Positions 33,101 through 43,703 are shown, counted from the first letter of the stretch. The stretch is 64,000 nt of DNA from Puccinia triticina (GCF_026914185.1 NC_070558.1:2356001-2420000), one strand, 5' to 3'. Notes: a model not told the origin generated them from the letters alone. Made by a program: numbers and translations.

Positions 33101-33218
33101 AATGAAATGCTGTCAGCCTCCAAGTCCGTTTAGCACGTAAGTCCCTCCCTCCGGTCGGCGCAATGCGACCAGTGTTTTACCCCTCCACGGGTAGGAGGGT
33201 GGGACTTAGTTAAGTTAG
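33100..33218 (-). repeat. Right TIR of the RecQ/DUF6589 transposon
   Basis: Reverse complement of the left end: read inward from 33218 it gives CTAACTTAACTAAGTCCC, a GC-rich stretch, GGAGGGACTTACG, a GCTAA..TCCAA-type block and GGAGGCTGACAGCA. The GC-rich middles of the two ends differ while the stems are conserved. Confidence 0.8.
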
Positions 33219-33232
33219 GTTGACCTGACACT

Positions 33233-33544
33233 ATGAACAAACATAGTAACACTTCCGTCGAAACGGACGGTAAGTTACCTTCTATTTCGGTTACTTCGAG
33301 GCTACACCACCGAGCTGACACTCCGTTACGGTCCCGGCCCAATGCGCCACACTACGTGTTCGATGGCGCAAAGTACCTGTGTAAAGCCTGCCCTCGTGCC
33401 AAGGGGGCCGTGAGCTGGGGCTCTCACATGCGAAAACCCGCACACCGAATTAACCGCGCTCGGCGGACAGAAGAGTCCGCCAGGGCCCTGGAAAGGGCAA
33501 GAGATGACTCCGACCGAGGCGACCACCGAATTCAACGGGGCTAA
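33233..33544 (+). CDS. Small basic protein with C2H2-like zinc finger motif
   Basis: 103-residue open frame starting just right of the transposon. Residues ~49-71 read LCKACPRAKG...HMRKPAH, i.e. CX2C followed about 12 residues later by HX5H, with a basic Arg-rich tail (RINRARR). This resembles a single C2H2 finger. The remaining sequence is Ser/Arg-rich and unrecognised. It may be a first exon, since the DNA to the right was later split by the elements at 33797 and 36367 and coding-like exons resume at 42328. Confidence 0.35.
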   Translation: MNKHSNTSVETDGKLPSISVTSRLHHRADTPLRSRPNAPHYVFDGAKYLCKACPRAKGAVSWGSHMRKPAHRINRARRTEESARALERARDDSDRGDHRIQRG

Positions 33545-34001
33545 TCATTTACCAGATGCGTTGTTTTGGCTGGTTATTGGGCCGACCAGAGACCCGTTGG
33601 GAGTTTGGTAGAGCAATTTTTGAGGGTCCCGCTAAGCGGTGAAGCCAAACGGCCCACTCTGGCAAAGTGACTTTCTCAAAATAAAAGGCAACTGAACCGG
33701 TCGGGTCTATACCACGGGCCTCATCCGGGCCAGGCCTGACAGCCGGGCACCGAGCGCGGGTGCTGAGACCGTGGATGACTGCTGCGTGGGCTGCGGCAAC
33801 ACTGGGTCGCTACGCTACGCTACGCTATTTCAGCACTACGCGTTAGCGTAGCGGCAAAAAGCGCCCATCTATTTTGCATAGCGTTAGCGCGCTGTTAGCG
33901 CCGCTACGCTGCGCTAATTTTCAGCGGCGCTAACAGCGCGCCAATTCTTTGTTAGCGTTAGCGCGCCGCTACAGTCGCTACGCTACGCTGCGCTGCGCTA
34001 C

Positions 34002-36067
34002 CACCAGGAAAAATCAGTAGTCACTAGATGACAACTGACATGACACCTGCTCCAGCTGGCTATCCAGCCTCTAGTGCAATTTTCACGAGCTGATCCTCAG
34101 CTTTGTCCCAGGCACAGCTGCCTCCAGTCTTGGCGCAGGACAAGCCACTGCTCAGCCTTTGCCTGAGCAAGAACGGGCATTGATAAATGCACACCTGTCC
34201 TCCGGGGGCACGCCCACGACCAAGCCTTTGCCTGAGCAAGAACGGGCATTGATAAATGCACACCTGTCCTCCGGGGGCACGCCCACGACCATGCCCTTCG
34301 AACAGGGCGTGTGGGACCGCGCACCCTTTATCAAGGGCGTGCACGCCCCCACATAGGCGTGCACAAGCGTGCACCGTGCCTGCTCGCCGAGAGCCCCTCG
34401 GTGGGTTGGCGCAAGTACATATACCTGCTCGCCGAGAGCCCCTCGGCGGGTATGGTGTATGTATCCCTGCTCGCCGACAAGGATAACTCTCGGCGAGCAG
34501 GTATACAAACACCTGCCCGCCGAGCCTGCTCACCGAGAGCCCCTCGGCGGGCAGGTGCATGTACACCTGCTCCAGGCATACAGATCCCACCTCGCCGAGA
34601 GCCTCTCGGCGAGCAGACCTGCCCGCCGAGCCTGCTCACCGAGAGCCCCTCGGCGGGCAGGTGCATGTATACCTGCTCGCGCAGAGAAATCCTCGGCGAG
34701 CAGGCATACAGATCCCACCTCGCCGAGAGCCTCTCGGCGAGCAGGTATACATACACCTGCCCACCGAGCCTGCTCACCGAGAGCCCCTCGGCGGGCAGGT
34801 GCATTTATACCTGCTCGCCGAGAGAAATCCTCGGCGAGCAGGCATACATATCCCACCTCGCCAAGAGCCTCTCGGCGAGCAGGTATAGTTGAACCTGCCC
34901 GCCGAGGGGCTCTTGGCGAGAAGGTATACTTGAACCTGCCCGCCGAGGGGCTCTTGGCGAGCAGGCTCGGCGGGCAGGTGTTTGTATACCTGCTCGCCGA
35001 GAGTTATCCTTCTCGGCGAGCAGGCAAGGCTCTCGGCGAGCGGGGATATGTATGCCTGCTCGCCGAGAGGTGTATGCCTGCTCGCCGAGGATTTCTCTCG
35101 GCGACCAGGTATACATGCACCTGCCCGCCGAGCCTGCTCACCAAGAGCCTCTCCGCGGGCAGGTGCAAGTATACCTGCTCGCCGAGAGGCTCTTGGCGAG
35201 GTGGGATATGTATGCCTGCTCGCCGAGGATTTCTCTCGGCGAGCAGGTATAAATGCACCTGCCCGCCGAGGGGCTCTCGGTGAGCAGGCTCGGTGGGCAG
35301 GTGTATGTATACCTGCTCGCCGAGAGGCTCTCGGCGAGGTGGGATCTGTATGCCTGCTCGCCGAGGATTTCTCTGCGCGAGCAGGTATACATGCACCTGC
35401 CCGCCGAGGGGCTCTCGGTGAGCAGGCTCGGCGGGTAGGTGTTTGTATACCTGCTCGCCGAGAGTTATCCTTCTCGGCGAGCAGGCAAGGCTCTCGGCGA
35501 GCAGGTGCATGTATACCTGCTCTCCGAGAGGCTCTCGGCGAGGTGGTATCTGTAACTGCCCGCCGAGGGGCTCTCGGCGAGCAGGTATACTTGCATCTGC
35601 CCGCCGAGGAGCTCCCGACGAGCCATGGTGCACGCCTGTGAACGCCCATGTGGGGGCGTGCACGCCCTCGCACGCCCATACAGGGGTGTGCATGCCCTTT
35701 CGCCCTTTATCAAGGGTGTGCGGTCCCACACGCCCTTTTCAAAGGGCGTGGGCGAGGGCTTGCCTCCGGGGGACGGGTGTGTGTTCATCAACACCCGTTC
35801 TTGCTCAGGCAAAGGCTGAGCAGTGGCTTGTCCTGTGCCAAGACTGAGGGGCAGCTGGGCCTGGGCCAAGGCTGAGCAGCAGCTTTGCCTGGGACAAAGC
35901 TGAGGAGCAGCTTGTGAAAATTGCAAGCTAGAGGCTTCAGCTGTGCCAAAATGGGCACTGAGCTGTGTGCCAGCCAGCCCTGAACTAGCAGATGGAGTAG
36001 CTTTGGAGCTGAAACCAGAGCTGTGTTATGTCAGTTGTCATCAACTGACTACTTTTTTTTCCTGGTG
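34002..36067. mobile_element. 2.07-kb palindromic-array element, TSD TAC
   Basis: Ends are inverted repeats beginning CACCAGGAAAAA, continuing with GTAGTCA and GATGACAACTGACAT; TAC flanks both sides (33999-34001, 36068-36070). The uninterrupted target is present in the copy at 62823-63299, which proves the insertion. Inside, imperfect arms of ~330 bases (CTTTGCCTGAGCAAGAACGG type sequence and its complement) enclose an array of short hairpins (34375-35625). A 69-base direct duplication lies at about 34154-34291. All ORFs on both strands are by-products of the repeats. Confidence 0.8.
34375..35625. repeat. Array of GC-rich hairpin units
   Basis: Dozens of alternating CTCGCCGAG and CTCGGCGAG words joined by AGCAGGTATAC / GTATACCTGCT linkers. 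Nearly every 35-45 bases form a self-complementary unit of the type CTGCTCGCCGAGAG...CTCTCGGCGAGCAG. Long open frames on both strands arise because the repeats avoid stops in several phases. Confidence 0.9.
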
Positions 36068-36366
36068 TACAGCGCTTTTAGCGAAAAAAAAAGCCCTTTT
36101 TTCCCGCTAAAGGCGCTGTAGCGCAGCGTAGCGCGCGCTCTTTTGCGCCCTGCATGCGTAGCGTTAGCGCAATTGCGCGCATCTGCGCTAACGCTACGCT
36201 ATCAGATAAAATAGCTGCGCACCGCGTGCGCGTAGCGTTAGCGCATATGCGTGCAATTGCGCTAACGCTACGCTAAAAAATAGCGCATTCGCGCTGCGCT
36301 ACGCTACGCTAACCGCTATGGTTAGCGTAGCGACCCAGTGTTGGCTGCGGCCCCGTTAAAGCTAAT

Positions 36367-36705
36367 TTTTAGAGTTCAGGATGCACGATGGCAAACTTTG
36401 GTGGTTATCTATGTACTTAGATCACATGTACAGAAATGTTTTAGCTTCCGTCAGTGACAGGTCCAAACCCTAACCCTGTCACTGCCAGGTACGTACAGTC
36501 AGGCTCTTGCACGCCCGGGATCCTTTCTCTTTCCTCACCGAGATTGGATACCGGGATCGACATGTGGAGAGCTGACCGCCGCCGGACTGTACCGTGCAGG
36601 TTAGTCAACCATGCTTAGCAATTTACACCGAGATTGGATACCGGGATCGACACGTGGAGAGCTGACCGCCGCCGGACTGTACCGTGCAGCTTCCGAGCCT
36701 TTATA
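36367..36705 (+). repeat. Cop-3 5' LTR
   Basis: Starts TTTTAGAGTTCAGG, where the other LTR has TGTTAG, so the terminal TG has mutated. Contains two copies of an ACCGAGATTGGATACCGGGA module ending GGACTGTACCGTGCAG. The primer-binding site GGTTAAAAGCCG follows at 36706-36717, identical to Cop-2. Confidence 0.9.
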
Positions 36706-36776
36706 GGTTAAAAGCCGCTCTTTCTCCAGGCCACGTTTGTCATAGGATAAGTTCCAAATCTACGGGAGGTCGGTAG

Positions 36777-38012
36777 ATGAACAGGTTACAACAGGATATA
36801 GAAACAGATCGAATCTGCTTAAGGGAAGAAGGAATCCCAGAAGAGGAAATCAAAAGAATCTTACAGGAACGTTACCCCCAACCCCACATCCATCCCCCCA
36901 TCCCGACCGAAATGGCTGCCAACCCAAACGTTGCACTCGCCAACCTCCAACGCCAAATGGCCGATATGACGGCCGAGCTAAATCGTCTGAAAGCGGCCCC
37001 GCCTCATGTACACGATCCGGTGTCTGCCGCTGTCTGAGCACAAGAACATCGCCAGGAGCTCATACTTGGTAGTTTCCTGAAGTCACCACTCAAGTTGCAC
37101 CGAGAGGTGAATCCCGACCATGTCGTTCTGTCGTTCAATTCGGCGAACTATGCACAGTGGGAGGAATCGATTGAAGCAACGCTTCAGTATGCGTTCTCTG
37201 TCACTGAGCCCATGATTGTAAAGACGAACAGTTTCACCGACCTGGCGACCGAATACAACCACGCGATTGCTAGCCTGATGAAGAACACAATCGACAAGTC
37301 GCTGCTTGGGATCATCAAAGCTGCCGGCCATAAAACCGCAAAATCCATCTTCGAGGCATTGAAACTCAAGTGCCAGAGATCTGATCAACGTCATAAGATT
37401 GGTTTGATGACGAACTTGATGGAACTAGCGAACAACACTGGCATAGCAAATGAGGTGACAATGTCAGCGTGGGCTAAATGCATGAGTGAACTTGAGCAGT
37501 CAAAACTCACTCTAAACGAGGCGGTTGGGATTCTTCTCCAAATGAGTTTCAAACCGGTCACCGGTACGGAATTGACAAAGTTTGAATTCTCGGTCGATCA
37601 GAACTTTAACAACAAAAAGGACCCGTCTTTCGCCGATGTCGCTACGGTCATTCAAGCTGCCACCGGGAAAGTCAGTAAAAAGGGAGTCGATAGCATGGCG
37701 ATGGACCTTGATTGCATTCATGCTTTCAACCAAGGCAGAGGGAAATATGTTACACCTCAACGCCGTACCCCCGCCGATAAGTCATTGAAACTCAATCATC
37801 CACGATTTGCCGTTGAAAGGGCCGAGTATTACAAAGGGAAAGGCCAGACTGAAGCGCAGACCAAGCAGTACAGAACTGAATGTGCATACTGCTCGGAAGA
37901 TGGCCACTGGTTCGCGGATTGCTCAGAATATTGGCGAGAAGTGGCCATGAAGAAAACCAGCCCGCCCCCTCTGGATTTTGAGTCGAAAGATTCGAAGTAC
38001 ATCCCCCCCTAG
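36777..38012 (+). pseudogene. Cop-3 Gag
   Basis: Begins MNRLQQDIETDR with an acidic N-terminal part, interrupted by TGA at 37035, then continues in the same frame with the copia Gag (NSANYAQWEESIEATLQ, FEALKLKCQRSDQR, WAKCMSELEQSKL), a zinc knuckle CAYCSEDGHWFADC near 37885, and ends at TAG 38010. Alignment by eye with Cop-2 is collinear throughout. Confidence 0.85.
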
Positions 38013-38036
38013 CGATCCAAAAATCATGTGTGAAAA

Positions 38037-41000
38037 GTGAACTTCCCTGGCGTAACTGAAGGTGTCCTCCTTGACTCCGGTGCATCTGCGCATGTGAGTG
38101 GCGACTCCTCTTTTTTCAAACCGACCCGCAAGCTGACGGCCCCACGCACATTCTATCTCGCCGTAACCGACTGCAACGTTACCGTGACTGACGTTGGAAG
38201 AGTGACGATCCCGATGCCAACGGGGAAAATTGTGATTGATGAAGTCTACTTTGTGCCAGGCGTAGATGGAATCATCTTGTCGACGGGCCGATTGATTGCG
38301 GCGGGTTGGAGATTGCAGTATGAGGGGACCAATGCAACCTTACTCGATCCTTGTAATAATCGTTACACAACAATTTTCCACAATTATTGTTGGTCCCTAG
38401 AAACAACCAAGAATCACTCTTATGTCAATAAAGTCTCCCAATTGCCATCTTTTGATCCATATAAATGGCACTTGCACCTTGGTCACGCTTCGGATGAGAT
38501 CTTGAAACGCTATTTGAGGATAAATTACGCCGAAGTCAAGCTTAAATGGTCTGAGTTCTTCTGTGACCGCTTGTCACACGGCGCCTGGTACAGGCAGGCG
38601 GGTGGGCACTTAGACGAAAGAGAAAAGGATATGGAGACACTAACAGCGGAGAAAGAGGAGGCTGAGAGTGTCTTCTGTTCCGGAGAGAAATGCGCTTTGA
38701 TAACTTGGACTTTAAGTCAGAACACTAGAAGGGGGACAAAGTGGCAAAGGCACGGAAGGCAGCCAGAGGTGCTAGAAACTATAATCTTAATTTGATGAGG
38801 GAGAACAAAATCATACAACATCGTAGGCTTTATAGATGATGAGAGCCCACATGCGGGTATTCCATAGAAGAAAACAGGGAAAGTTTTTGCATAATGAAAT
38901 GAGAAAGGAACGATGGTGCCTTTCGAGTCCCGAGAGCCCTTTGTCGGCTGAATTCTGAAGGTGGCTGCGAAATGACCGTGAGTAGGGCGAGGGGTATGTG
39001 CTACAAAGTCATGCGCCGAGAGATGTGAGACTAGAATCAAGACCGAAAAGAAATCCGATGAACTAGTGTTTGCCTCAACAACCTGCGAGTCGCGCTAGTC
39101 AAAATAATGAGTAATTGACTAGATGCGTTTTTGAGAATTCAAGCAAGGGATTGAGAGGGTTATTGATCTCTTGCTGCTTGAGAAATAATGTGGACGGCCT
39201 AGAAAGGTTATTGGCCAAACACTATTTGTATTGAGTTTGCTGAATTCTTTCGCCACAATGATTGGTGTTCGTCCATCCAATCCGTCGTATGACACCGCTG
39301 CGCTATCTCCAAAAGCACAAACCGGAAATCGCTTGGAGTTGAATCACAAATTGTCCGAGATAAACCACTTGATATGATGGTTTCAGACGTTGCCGGACCG
39401 TTCGAGGTAGATCTCCACGGGATGAGATATTGCGTTACTCTTTGAGACCACGCCAGCACTTTCTCTTTTGTTGGGGCGATTGAGCGGAAAGCGGACGTAC
39501 CAGATAAAATCATGTCCTGGATGGAACATCTGAAGAATTACTTTGGACGGTACCCCACCAACGTTTGATGTGATAATGCTCCGGAATATGTCCATGCTCT
39601 GCGGAAAAGGCTAGATGTGATTGGCCTGAAAACGGCTCCAAGCGCTCCCTATACCCCTCAGCAGAACGGTGAAGCTGAAAAGCTAAATCGGACGATAGGC
39701 GACATGGCTCGTACAATGTTGCATGTAAGTTGCCTTCCTCAACGGTTCTGGAGCTACGCCTGGTCGACCGCTGGCCACATCCACAACTGAATCCCGAATT
39801 CCCGAACAGGGGAGAAGTTGCCTGTGGAATTATTCTATGGTGTGCGGCCTAACCCAGACGTTCTGTACCCGTTCGGTGCAAAAGCGTTGATCCACATCCC
39901 CAGCAATCGCCGCAAGAAACTGGATGAGCGGGCGCAGGAAGCTGTCATGATTGGTTATCCGGATGCGGGGGCAGGATGGTTGTTTTTTTCCCCTCGTGAA
40001 AGGCGAGCAATACACTCCACGGCAGCTGTTTTCCCGGATTTCCAGAATCTTCTGGTAAAGAAGAATGTCAAGAAGTTAGATCTGGATTTCGTTCTCAACC
40101 AGATTATGCTGAAACTGGGAGAGGAGCGTACCAATGAAATTGCAGTGGAGGAGGCGAGGCAGATGGCTCAACTGAACCCAGGCCCAGAAATTGATCTGCC
40201 AAAGACAATCAAGGTGGTGTTGTCGGGAATCGATTCGGTATCGTGGAAGGCGGTGGCGACGTATGAAATGGACAAGTTTGGCGAGCTGGACGTATGGGAA
40301 GCGGTAGATCCTTTCAAGGGCATGCGGGTACTGGGCGCGCGGTGGGTATTCTCGTTGAAGAGGAGGCCTGATGGGTCGATCGAGAAGTTTAGGGCGAGGT
40401 ATGTTGCGAAAGGCTTCAATCAACAGCTCTGAGTCGACTGCAACGAGACCTATGCCCCTACGGCATCTTTGAACACTCTGAGACTTCTGATTTTGATGGC
40501 AAACAAATTCGGACTATCAACGGCAACATTTGATGTTAGTTCAGCATATCTCTATAGCCCAATAGAAGAAGACGTCTATGTTCAACCTCCGGTCAAAATA
40601 TTCCCGGAACTAAAAGGAAAAGTAATGAAACTGAAAAAGGCGCTGTATGGTACAAAACAGGCTGCCCGATGCTGGTGGAAGTACTTCAAACTTACTGTGG
40701 AAAAATTGGGTTTTGAGGCGAGTGAAATCAAACCCTCTCTATACCTGTTCCGGAAAGGTGGCGGTTTTGTGGTCATCTGGTTACATGTCGATGATGGGTT
40801 TGCGGTTGGTTCAGATGTTTCATTATTACACCAACTGCGCGACGGGATGATGAAAGATTTGGAGATCAAATGGTCCGATAAGGTGGAACGACTTGTTGGC
40901 ATCAATTTTGAACAACGTCGTGATGGAATCTACCTAGATCAGAAACTGATGGCGGACAAAATTGTGGAAAAATATGAGCGGAAGACCTTCACCAGAGCGG

Positions 41001-41704
41001 TTGCGCTGAACGAGGACGTGCTTGAGACTTACACTGGTGTGGCGGTAGACGCGACGGGATATCAATCTGTTATCGGCTCACTGATGTACCTGTCGAGTGG
41101 GACGCGACCTGACCTTTCTTTTCCGGTAAACCTGTTAGCTCGCTTTAGTGCCAATCCCAGCGAAACCCACTGGAACGCGCTAGACTATTTGATTGGATAT
41201 GTCAAGAAAACATTGGGAAAGAAGTTGGCTTACCATGGGAAGGGCGACGACTTGCGATTGTGGACGGACGCAAACTGGGGGGGCGAGCACGAGAAGTCTA
41301 CGACTGGTTATGTGATGACACATTGCGGGGATGCCATTGCATGGGGCTCAAGACGGCAGACAGTAGTTGCACTTTCAACGTGTGCGGCAGAATATTTGGC
41401 GCTCTCTGAAGGCTCTCAGCAACTAGAGCATATCATGAATATCCTGGACGACATCAAGTTATATCCTCAAATTTCCATACATGTTGACAATGAAGCCGCG
41501 ATTTTGATTGCAACTGACAACGCTTCAAAGAAAAAGACAAAATATTTACAACGCGCTTTCTATTTTGTAAACAACTTGGTGCGGGCGAATGACATCAAGC
41601 TGGAATGGACAAGCACGGTGAACCAGTTGGCGGACGTGTTGACAAAGCGGCTTGGCACAACAAAAATGGCGGAGGCAGGGATTAAGCTGGGGTTGGTCAA
41701 TTAA
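38037..41704 (+). pseudogene. Cop-3 protease, integrase, reverse transcriptase, RNase H, with in-frame stops
   Basis: Protease site VLLDSGASAHVSG near 38065; pre-integrase WHLHLGHAS then FFCD, where the solo LTR intervenes; integrase resumes at 39300 with SDVAGPF, CDNAPEY and QNGEAEKLNRT. In-frame TGA codons at 39443, 39566, 39788 and 40430 break it; Cop-2 has arginine at the first three. From 40469 the frame is clean to 41704: FDVSSAYLYSPIEE, LKKALYGTKQAARCWW, LHVDDGFA active site, LWTDANWGGEHE and CAAEYLAL of RNase H, and LADVLTKRLG. Reverse transcriptase and RNase H would be intact if expressed. Confidence 0.9.
38572..39294. mobile_element. Solo LTR (723 bp) inside Cop-3 integrase, TSD CCGCT
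   Basis: Starts TGTCACACGGCGCC and ends GTCGTATGACA (TG...CA), flanked by CCGCT at 38567-38571 and 39295-39299. Removing it with one CCGCT restores the FFCDRCA reading expected from Cop-2 and the downstream frame. No coding sequence. Confidence 0.85.
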
Positions 41705-41726
41705 AGTTTGCATGCGTGGGAGGGGG

Positions 41727-42065
41727 TGTTAGAGTTCAGGATGCACGATGGCAAACTTTGGTGGTTATCTATGTACTTAGATCACATGTACATAGATGTT
41801 TTAGCTTCTGTCAGTGACAGGTCCAAACCCTAACCCTGTCACTGCCGGGCACGTACAGTCAGGCTCTTGCACGCCCGGGATCCTTTCTCTTTCCTCACCG
41901 AGATTGGATACCGGGATTGAAACGTGGAGAGCTGACCGCCGCCGGACTGTACCGTGCAGGTTAGTCAACCATGCTTAGCAATTTACACCAAGATTGGATA
42001 CCGGGATCGACACGTGGAGAGCTGACCGCCGCCGGACTGTACCGTGCAGCTTCCAAGCCTTTATA
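41727..42065 (+). repeat. Cop-3 3' LTR
   Basis: Starts TGTTAGAGTTCAGG right after the polypurine tract GGGAGGGGG (41718-41726) and ends CCTTTATA, followed by the target duplicate CTAAT. Confidence 0.9.
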
Positions 42066-42327
42066 CTAATGCCCGGACATACATATGATGCCCTTCCATC
42101 CCCCGCCATAGCCGTGTCCAACTCCATCAACTACTCCACCCCCGCGCGGTCATCGGCCCCTCAACCCACCGCGGGTCGAACGAATGGAACCGGCGCCCGC
42201 CGTCGGAGAAGCCCATCCGTGGATGAAGATGGTGGAAGCCAAACTCCTACCTGCTACACCAGTCCCCTCCACCTCCTTCAGACCTCACTGACCCCCCCCC
42301 CCCCATGGGGCGAAATATGCTTACTTG

Positions 42328-42637
42328 AGGCTGGCCACGCTAGTCAACTACTTTGCCTCCCAAGCCCGACACACATCACAATGGGATCAAATTGATGATA
42401 CCCTCGAGGAGCACCGCGGCCTCACCAACCACTTCTTGAACCAGTAAGTACATTCCCGGTACCCTAACCCGATGCAATCTGACGCCTGCCTCTTCACAGC
42501 TGGAATCACCTTTTGGCAGTCAAGGAGCCTTGCAAGGGCAGGAGCCCTTGCTCACCAACCTCGATCAAGACGCTGTTGCCCTCCCGACGCCCCAGGAGAC
42601 CCGCGCCCGGATGGCCGCCGCTGCGAACCCTCAATAG
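42328..42637 (+). pseudogene. Two-exon coding remnant of unknown family
   Basis: 42328-42443 encodes a well-formed segment (RLATLVNYFASQ, HTSQWDQIDDTLEEH, LTNHFLN) and ends at a GTAAGT donor. Using the acceptor TTTTGGCAG at 42519 the frame continues as QGALQGQEPLLTNLDQDAV and ends MAAAANPQ, stop at 42635-42637; intron 76 bases. The upstream part is obscured by a C13 run at 42292-42304. The locus was probably contiguous with 33219-33789 before the intervening insertions. Function unknown. Confidence 0.35.
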
Positions 42638-42674
42638 CTGCTCCGAAGCTTTGTCTCCCGTTCGAGCCCCAGAG

Positions 42675-42696
42675 CCCCCCCCCCCCCCCCCCCCCC
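42675..42696 (+). repeat. C22 homopolymer
   Basis: Twenty-two consecutive cytosines just after the coding remnant. Confidence 0.95.
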
Positions 42697-42699
42697 TCA

Positions 42700-43500
42700 T
42701 TTTCCCACCTCTAAAGGACATTCCCCCCCTGGCATCTGCCAGGGGCCTGTTGTTTCCCAGATCTGTTATTATTAACAACATGCAATGAATAAGACCAAAT
42801 ACCCATGAATCTTGTATGCGGTTGACCCATGATGCCTGCCCCAACTGGGGCCACAAGCCCACCGGGATCTATTCTGCCCTGCCTCGTGCCCCCAAGTGAG
42901 CGTCCCCTGCTCGTCTGAGCGCCGCGCCTGCTGTCACATTGGGCCGAAAGGTGAACCGACCGTCGTACGCCTCCGGCACGCCGGCCACGTCGTCCAGCTC
43001 GCCTGTCAGCTATGCGGATTATGGCCGACCGGTTGGGCCCTCAGGTGGAGGCCCCGGATACGTCTCACTAGACCCTCACAACCCGCCCCTTTGGGGCCGC
43101 GCAGTTGCCAAGTCTTGTCGACATGGGTGCCACCCTGTCGCGCGATTGCGCCGCCCCTCAAATCGCCTTTTTATGCGACCCCCAACGCGTCGACCATGGG
43201 ACAGGGGCATCCCATGGCCGAACAGGCGGGGCGACCCAAGTCTGCCCTTTTGGAGTGCGGCGGCCTCGGGGCGACCCACATGGGAGCCCCCTGGGACCTC
43301 CCTGACGGTCCCAAGGTCGTCTTTGGGGGCGCCTGTGGGGCGGTGTTCCTGATGGCTGGGTCACGGGGGCGCCCCACTGATGGTTTCTGGGGCGACTCGA
43401 CCGCCCTGCGGTGTATGTAACCTTGGCAAGGTTTCCGGTCGCCCTATTGTCAACACGCCATCCAACGCATCGATGCATCTCTTGGTGTAGCGCATATTTT
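42700..43500. other. GC-rich gene-free block
   Basis: From about 42890 to 43430 the sequence is GC-rich with open frames in many phases on both strands, as at 13440-14600. No domain is supported. It ends where the AT-richer promoter of the secreted-protein gene begins. Confidence 0.5.
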
Positions 43501-43501
43501 G

Positions 43502-43509
43502 TATAAAAA
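43502..43509 (+). promoter_or_regulatory. TATA-like box of the secreted-protein gene
   Basis: TATAAAAA about 200 bases before the start codon at 43704, within AT-rich DNA right after the GC-rich block. Confidence 0.45.
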
Positions 43510-43703
43510 CTCGCACTGGTTGGGCGGTCGGGCCCAACATCTCACACTCCACTACTCTCCCAACTGAACTAAAGTCACTTTCCAAAGCTTTCCAATTATC
43601 AGCAGGCATCCTAAGTTTTTCCAAAAACCTGGTCGTTTTTTGCTCCGTCTGCATCTCAACCTTTAGTCCTCAAGCCAACCAAAATATATTGTATATAAAC
43701 AAG

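Larger units (their letters stand above)
26449..33218. mobile_element. 6.77-kb TIR transposon carrying RecQ-like helicase and DUF6589 genes, TSD GTTGACCTG
   Basis: Both ends are inverted repeats starting CTAACTTAACTAAGTCCC. Each then carries a GC-rich sub-foldback closing on GGAGGGACTTACG, and further inside CTGACAGCA-like sequence, so the similarity spans about 110 bases. A perfect 9-base duplication GTTGACCTG flanks it (26440-26448, 33219-33227). Two genes lie tail to tail: a RecQ-like helicase (plus) and a DUF6589 protein (minus). A 9-base duplication fits MULE-type or related cut-and-paste integration. Both genes are broken, so this copy is dead. No other transposase candidate is present, making DUF6589 the prime suspect for that role (inference). 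Confidence 0.85.
33797..36343. mobile_element. Foldback element, TIR CAACACTGGGTCGC, TSD GCTGCGG, split by a nested element
   Basis: Ends are CAACACTGGGTCGCTACGC and its complement, flanked by GCTGCGG (33790-33796, 36344-36350). Removing the nested element at 34002-36067 and one TAC leaves 478 bases made almost wholly of TAGCG/CGCTA words, matching the 477-base copy at 62823-63299 in inverse orientation over its whole length. No coding capacity. Confidence 0.85.
36367..42065 (+). mobile_element. Cop-3: Ty1/copia element with nonsense mutations, TSD CTAAT
   Basis: LTRs of 339 bases (36367-36705 and 41727-42065) differ at about 11 positions (~3%); CTAAT flanks both sides (36362-36366, 42066-42070). 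Gag to RNase H lie in one continuous frame once the solo LTR at 38572-39294 is discounted, but the frame has several stops. Confidence 0.9.

Noticed and set aside
26449..33218. Helitron, because of the helicase gene
   Set aside because: The helicase is RecQ-like, not Pif1/Rep type; the element has TIRs and a 9-bp duplication, which Helitrons lack.
34060..35926. Many long ORFs on both strands (up to ~300 codons) rich in Arg, Pro, Cys and Ala
   Set aside because: They are translations of the palindromic CTCGCCGAG array; opposite strands and several phases are open at once with repeated peptides and no domain.
33798..36342. 9-bp duplication GGCTGCGGC for the 33797 element
   Set aside because: It includes the terminal C and G of the TIR; the 62823 copy and the Gyp-3 reading frame show the duplication is 7 bp.
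36465..36477. CCCTAACCCT resembling telomere repeat
   Set aside because: Only about two units, and it is inside the Cop-3 LTR and repeated at the same position in the other LTR.
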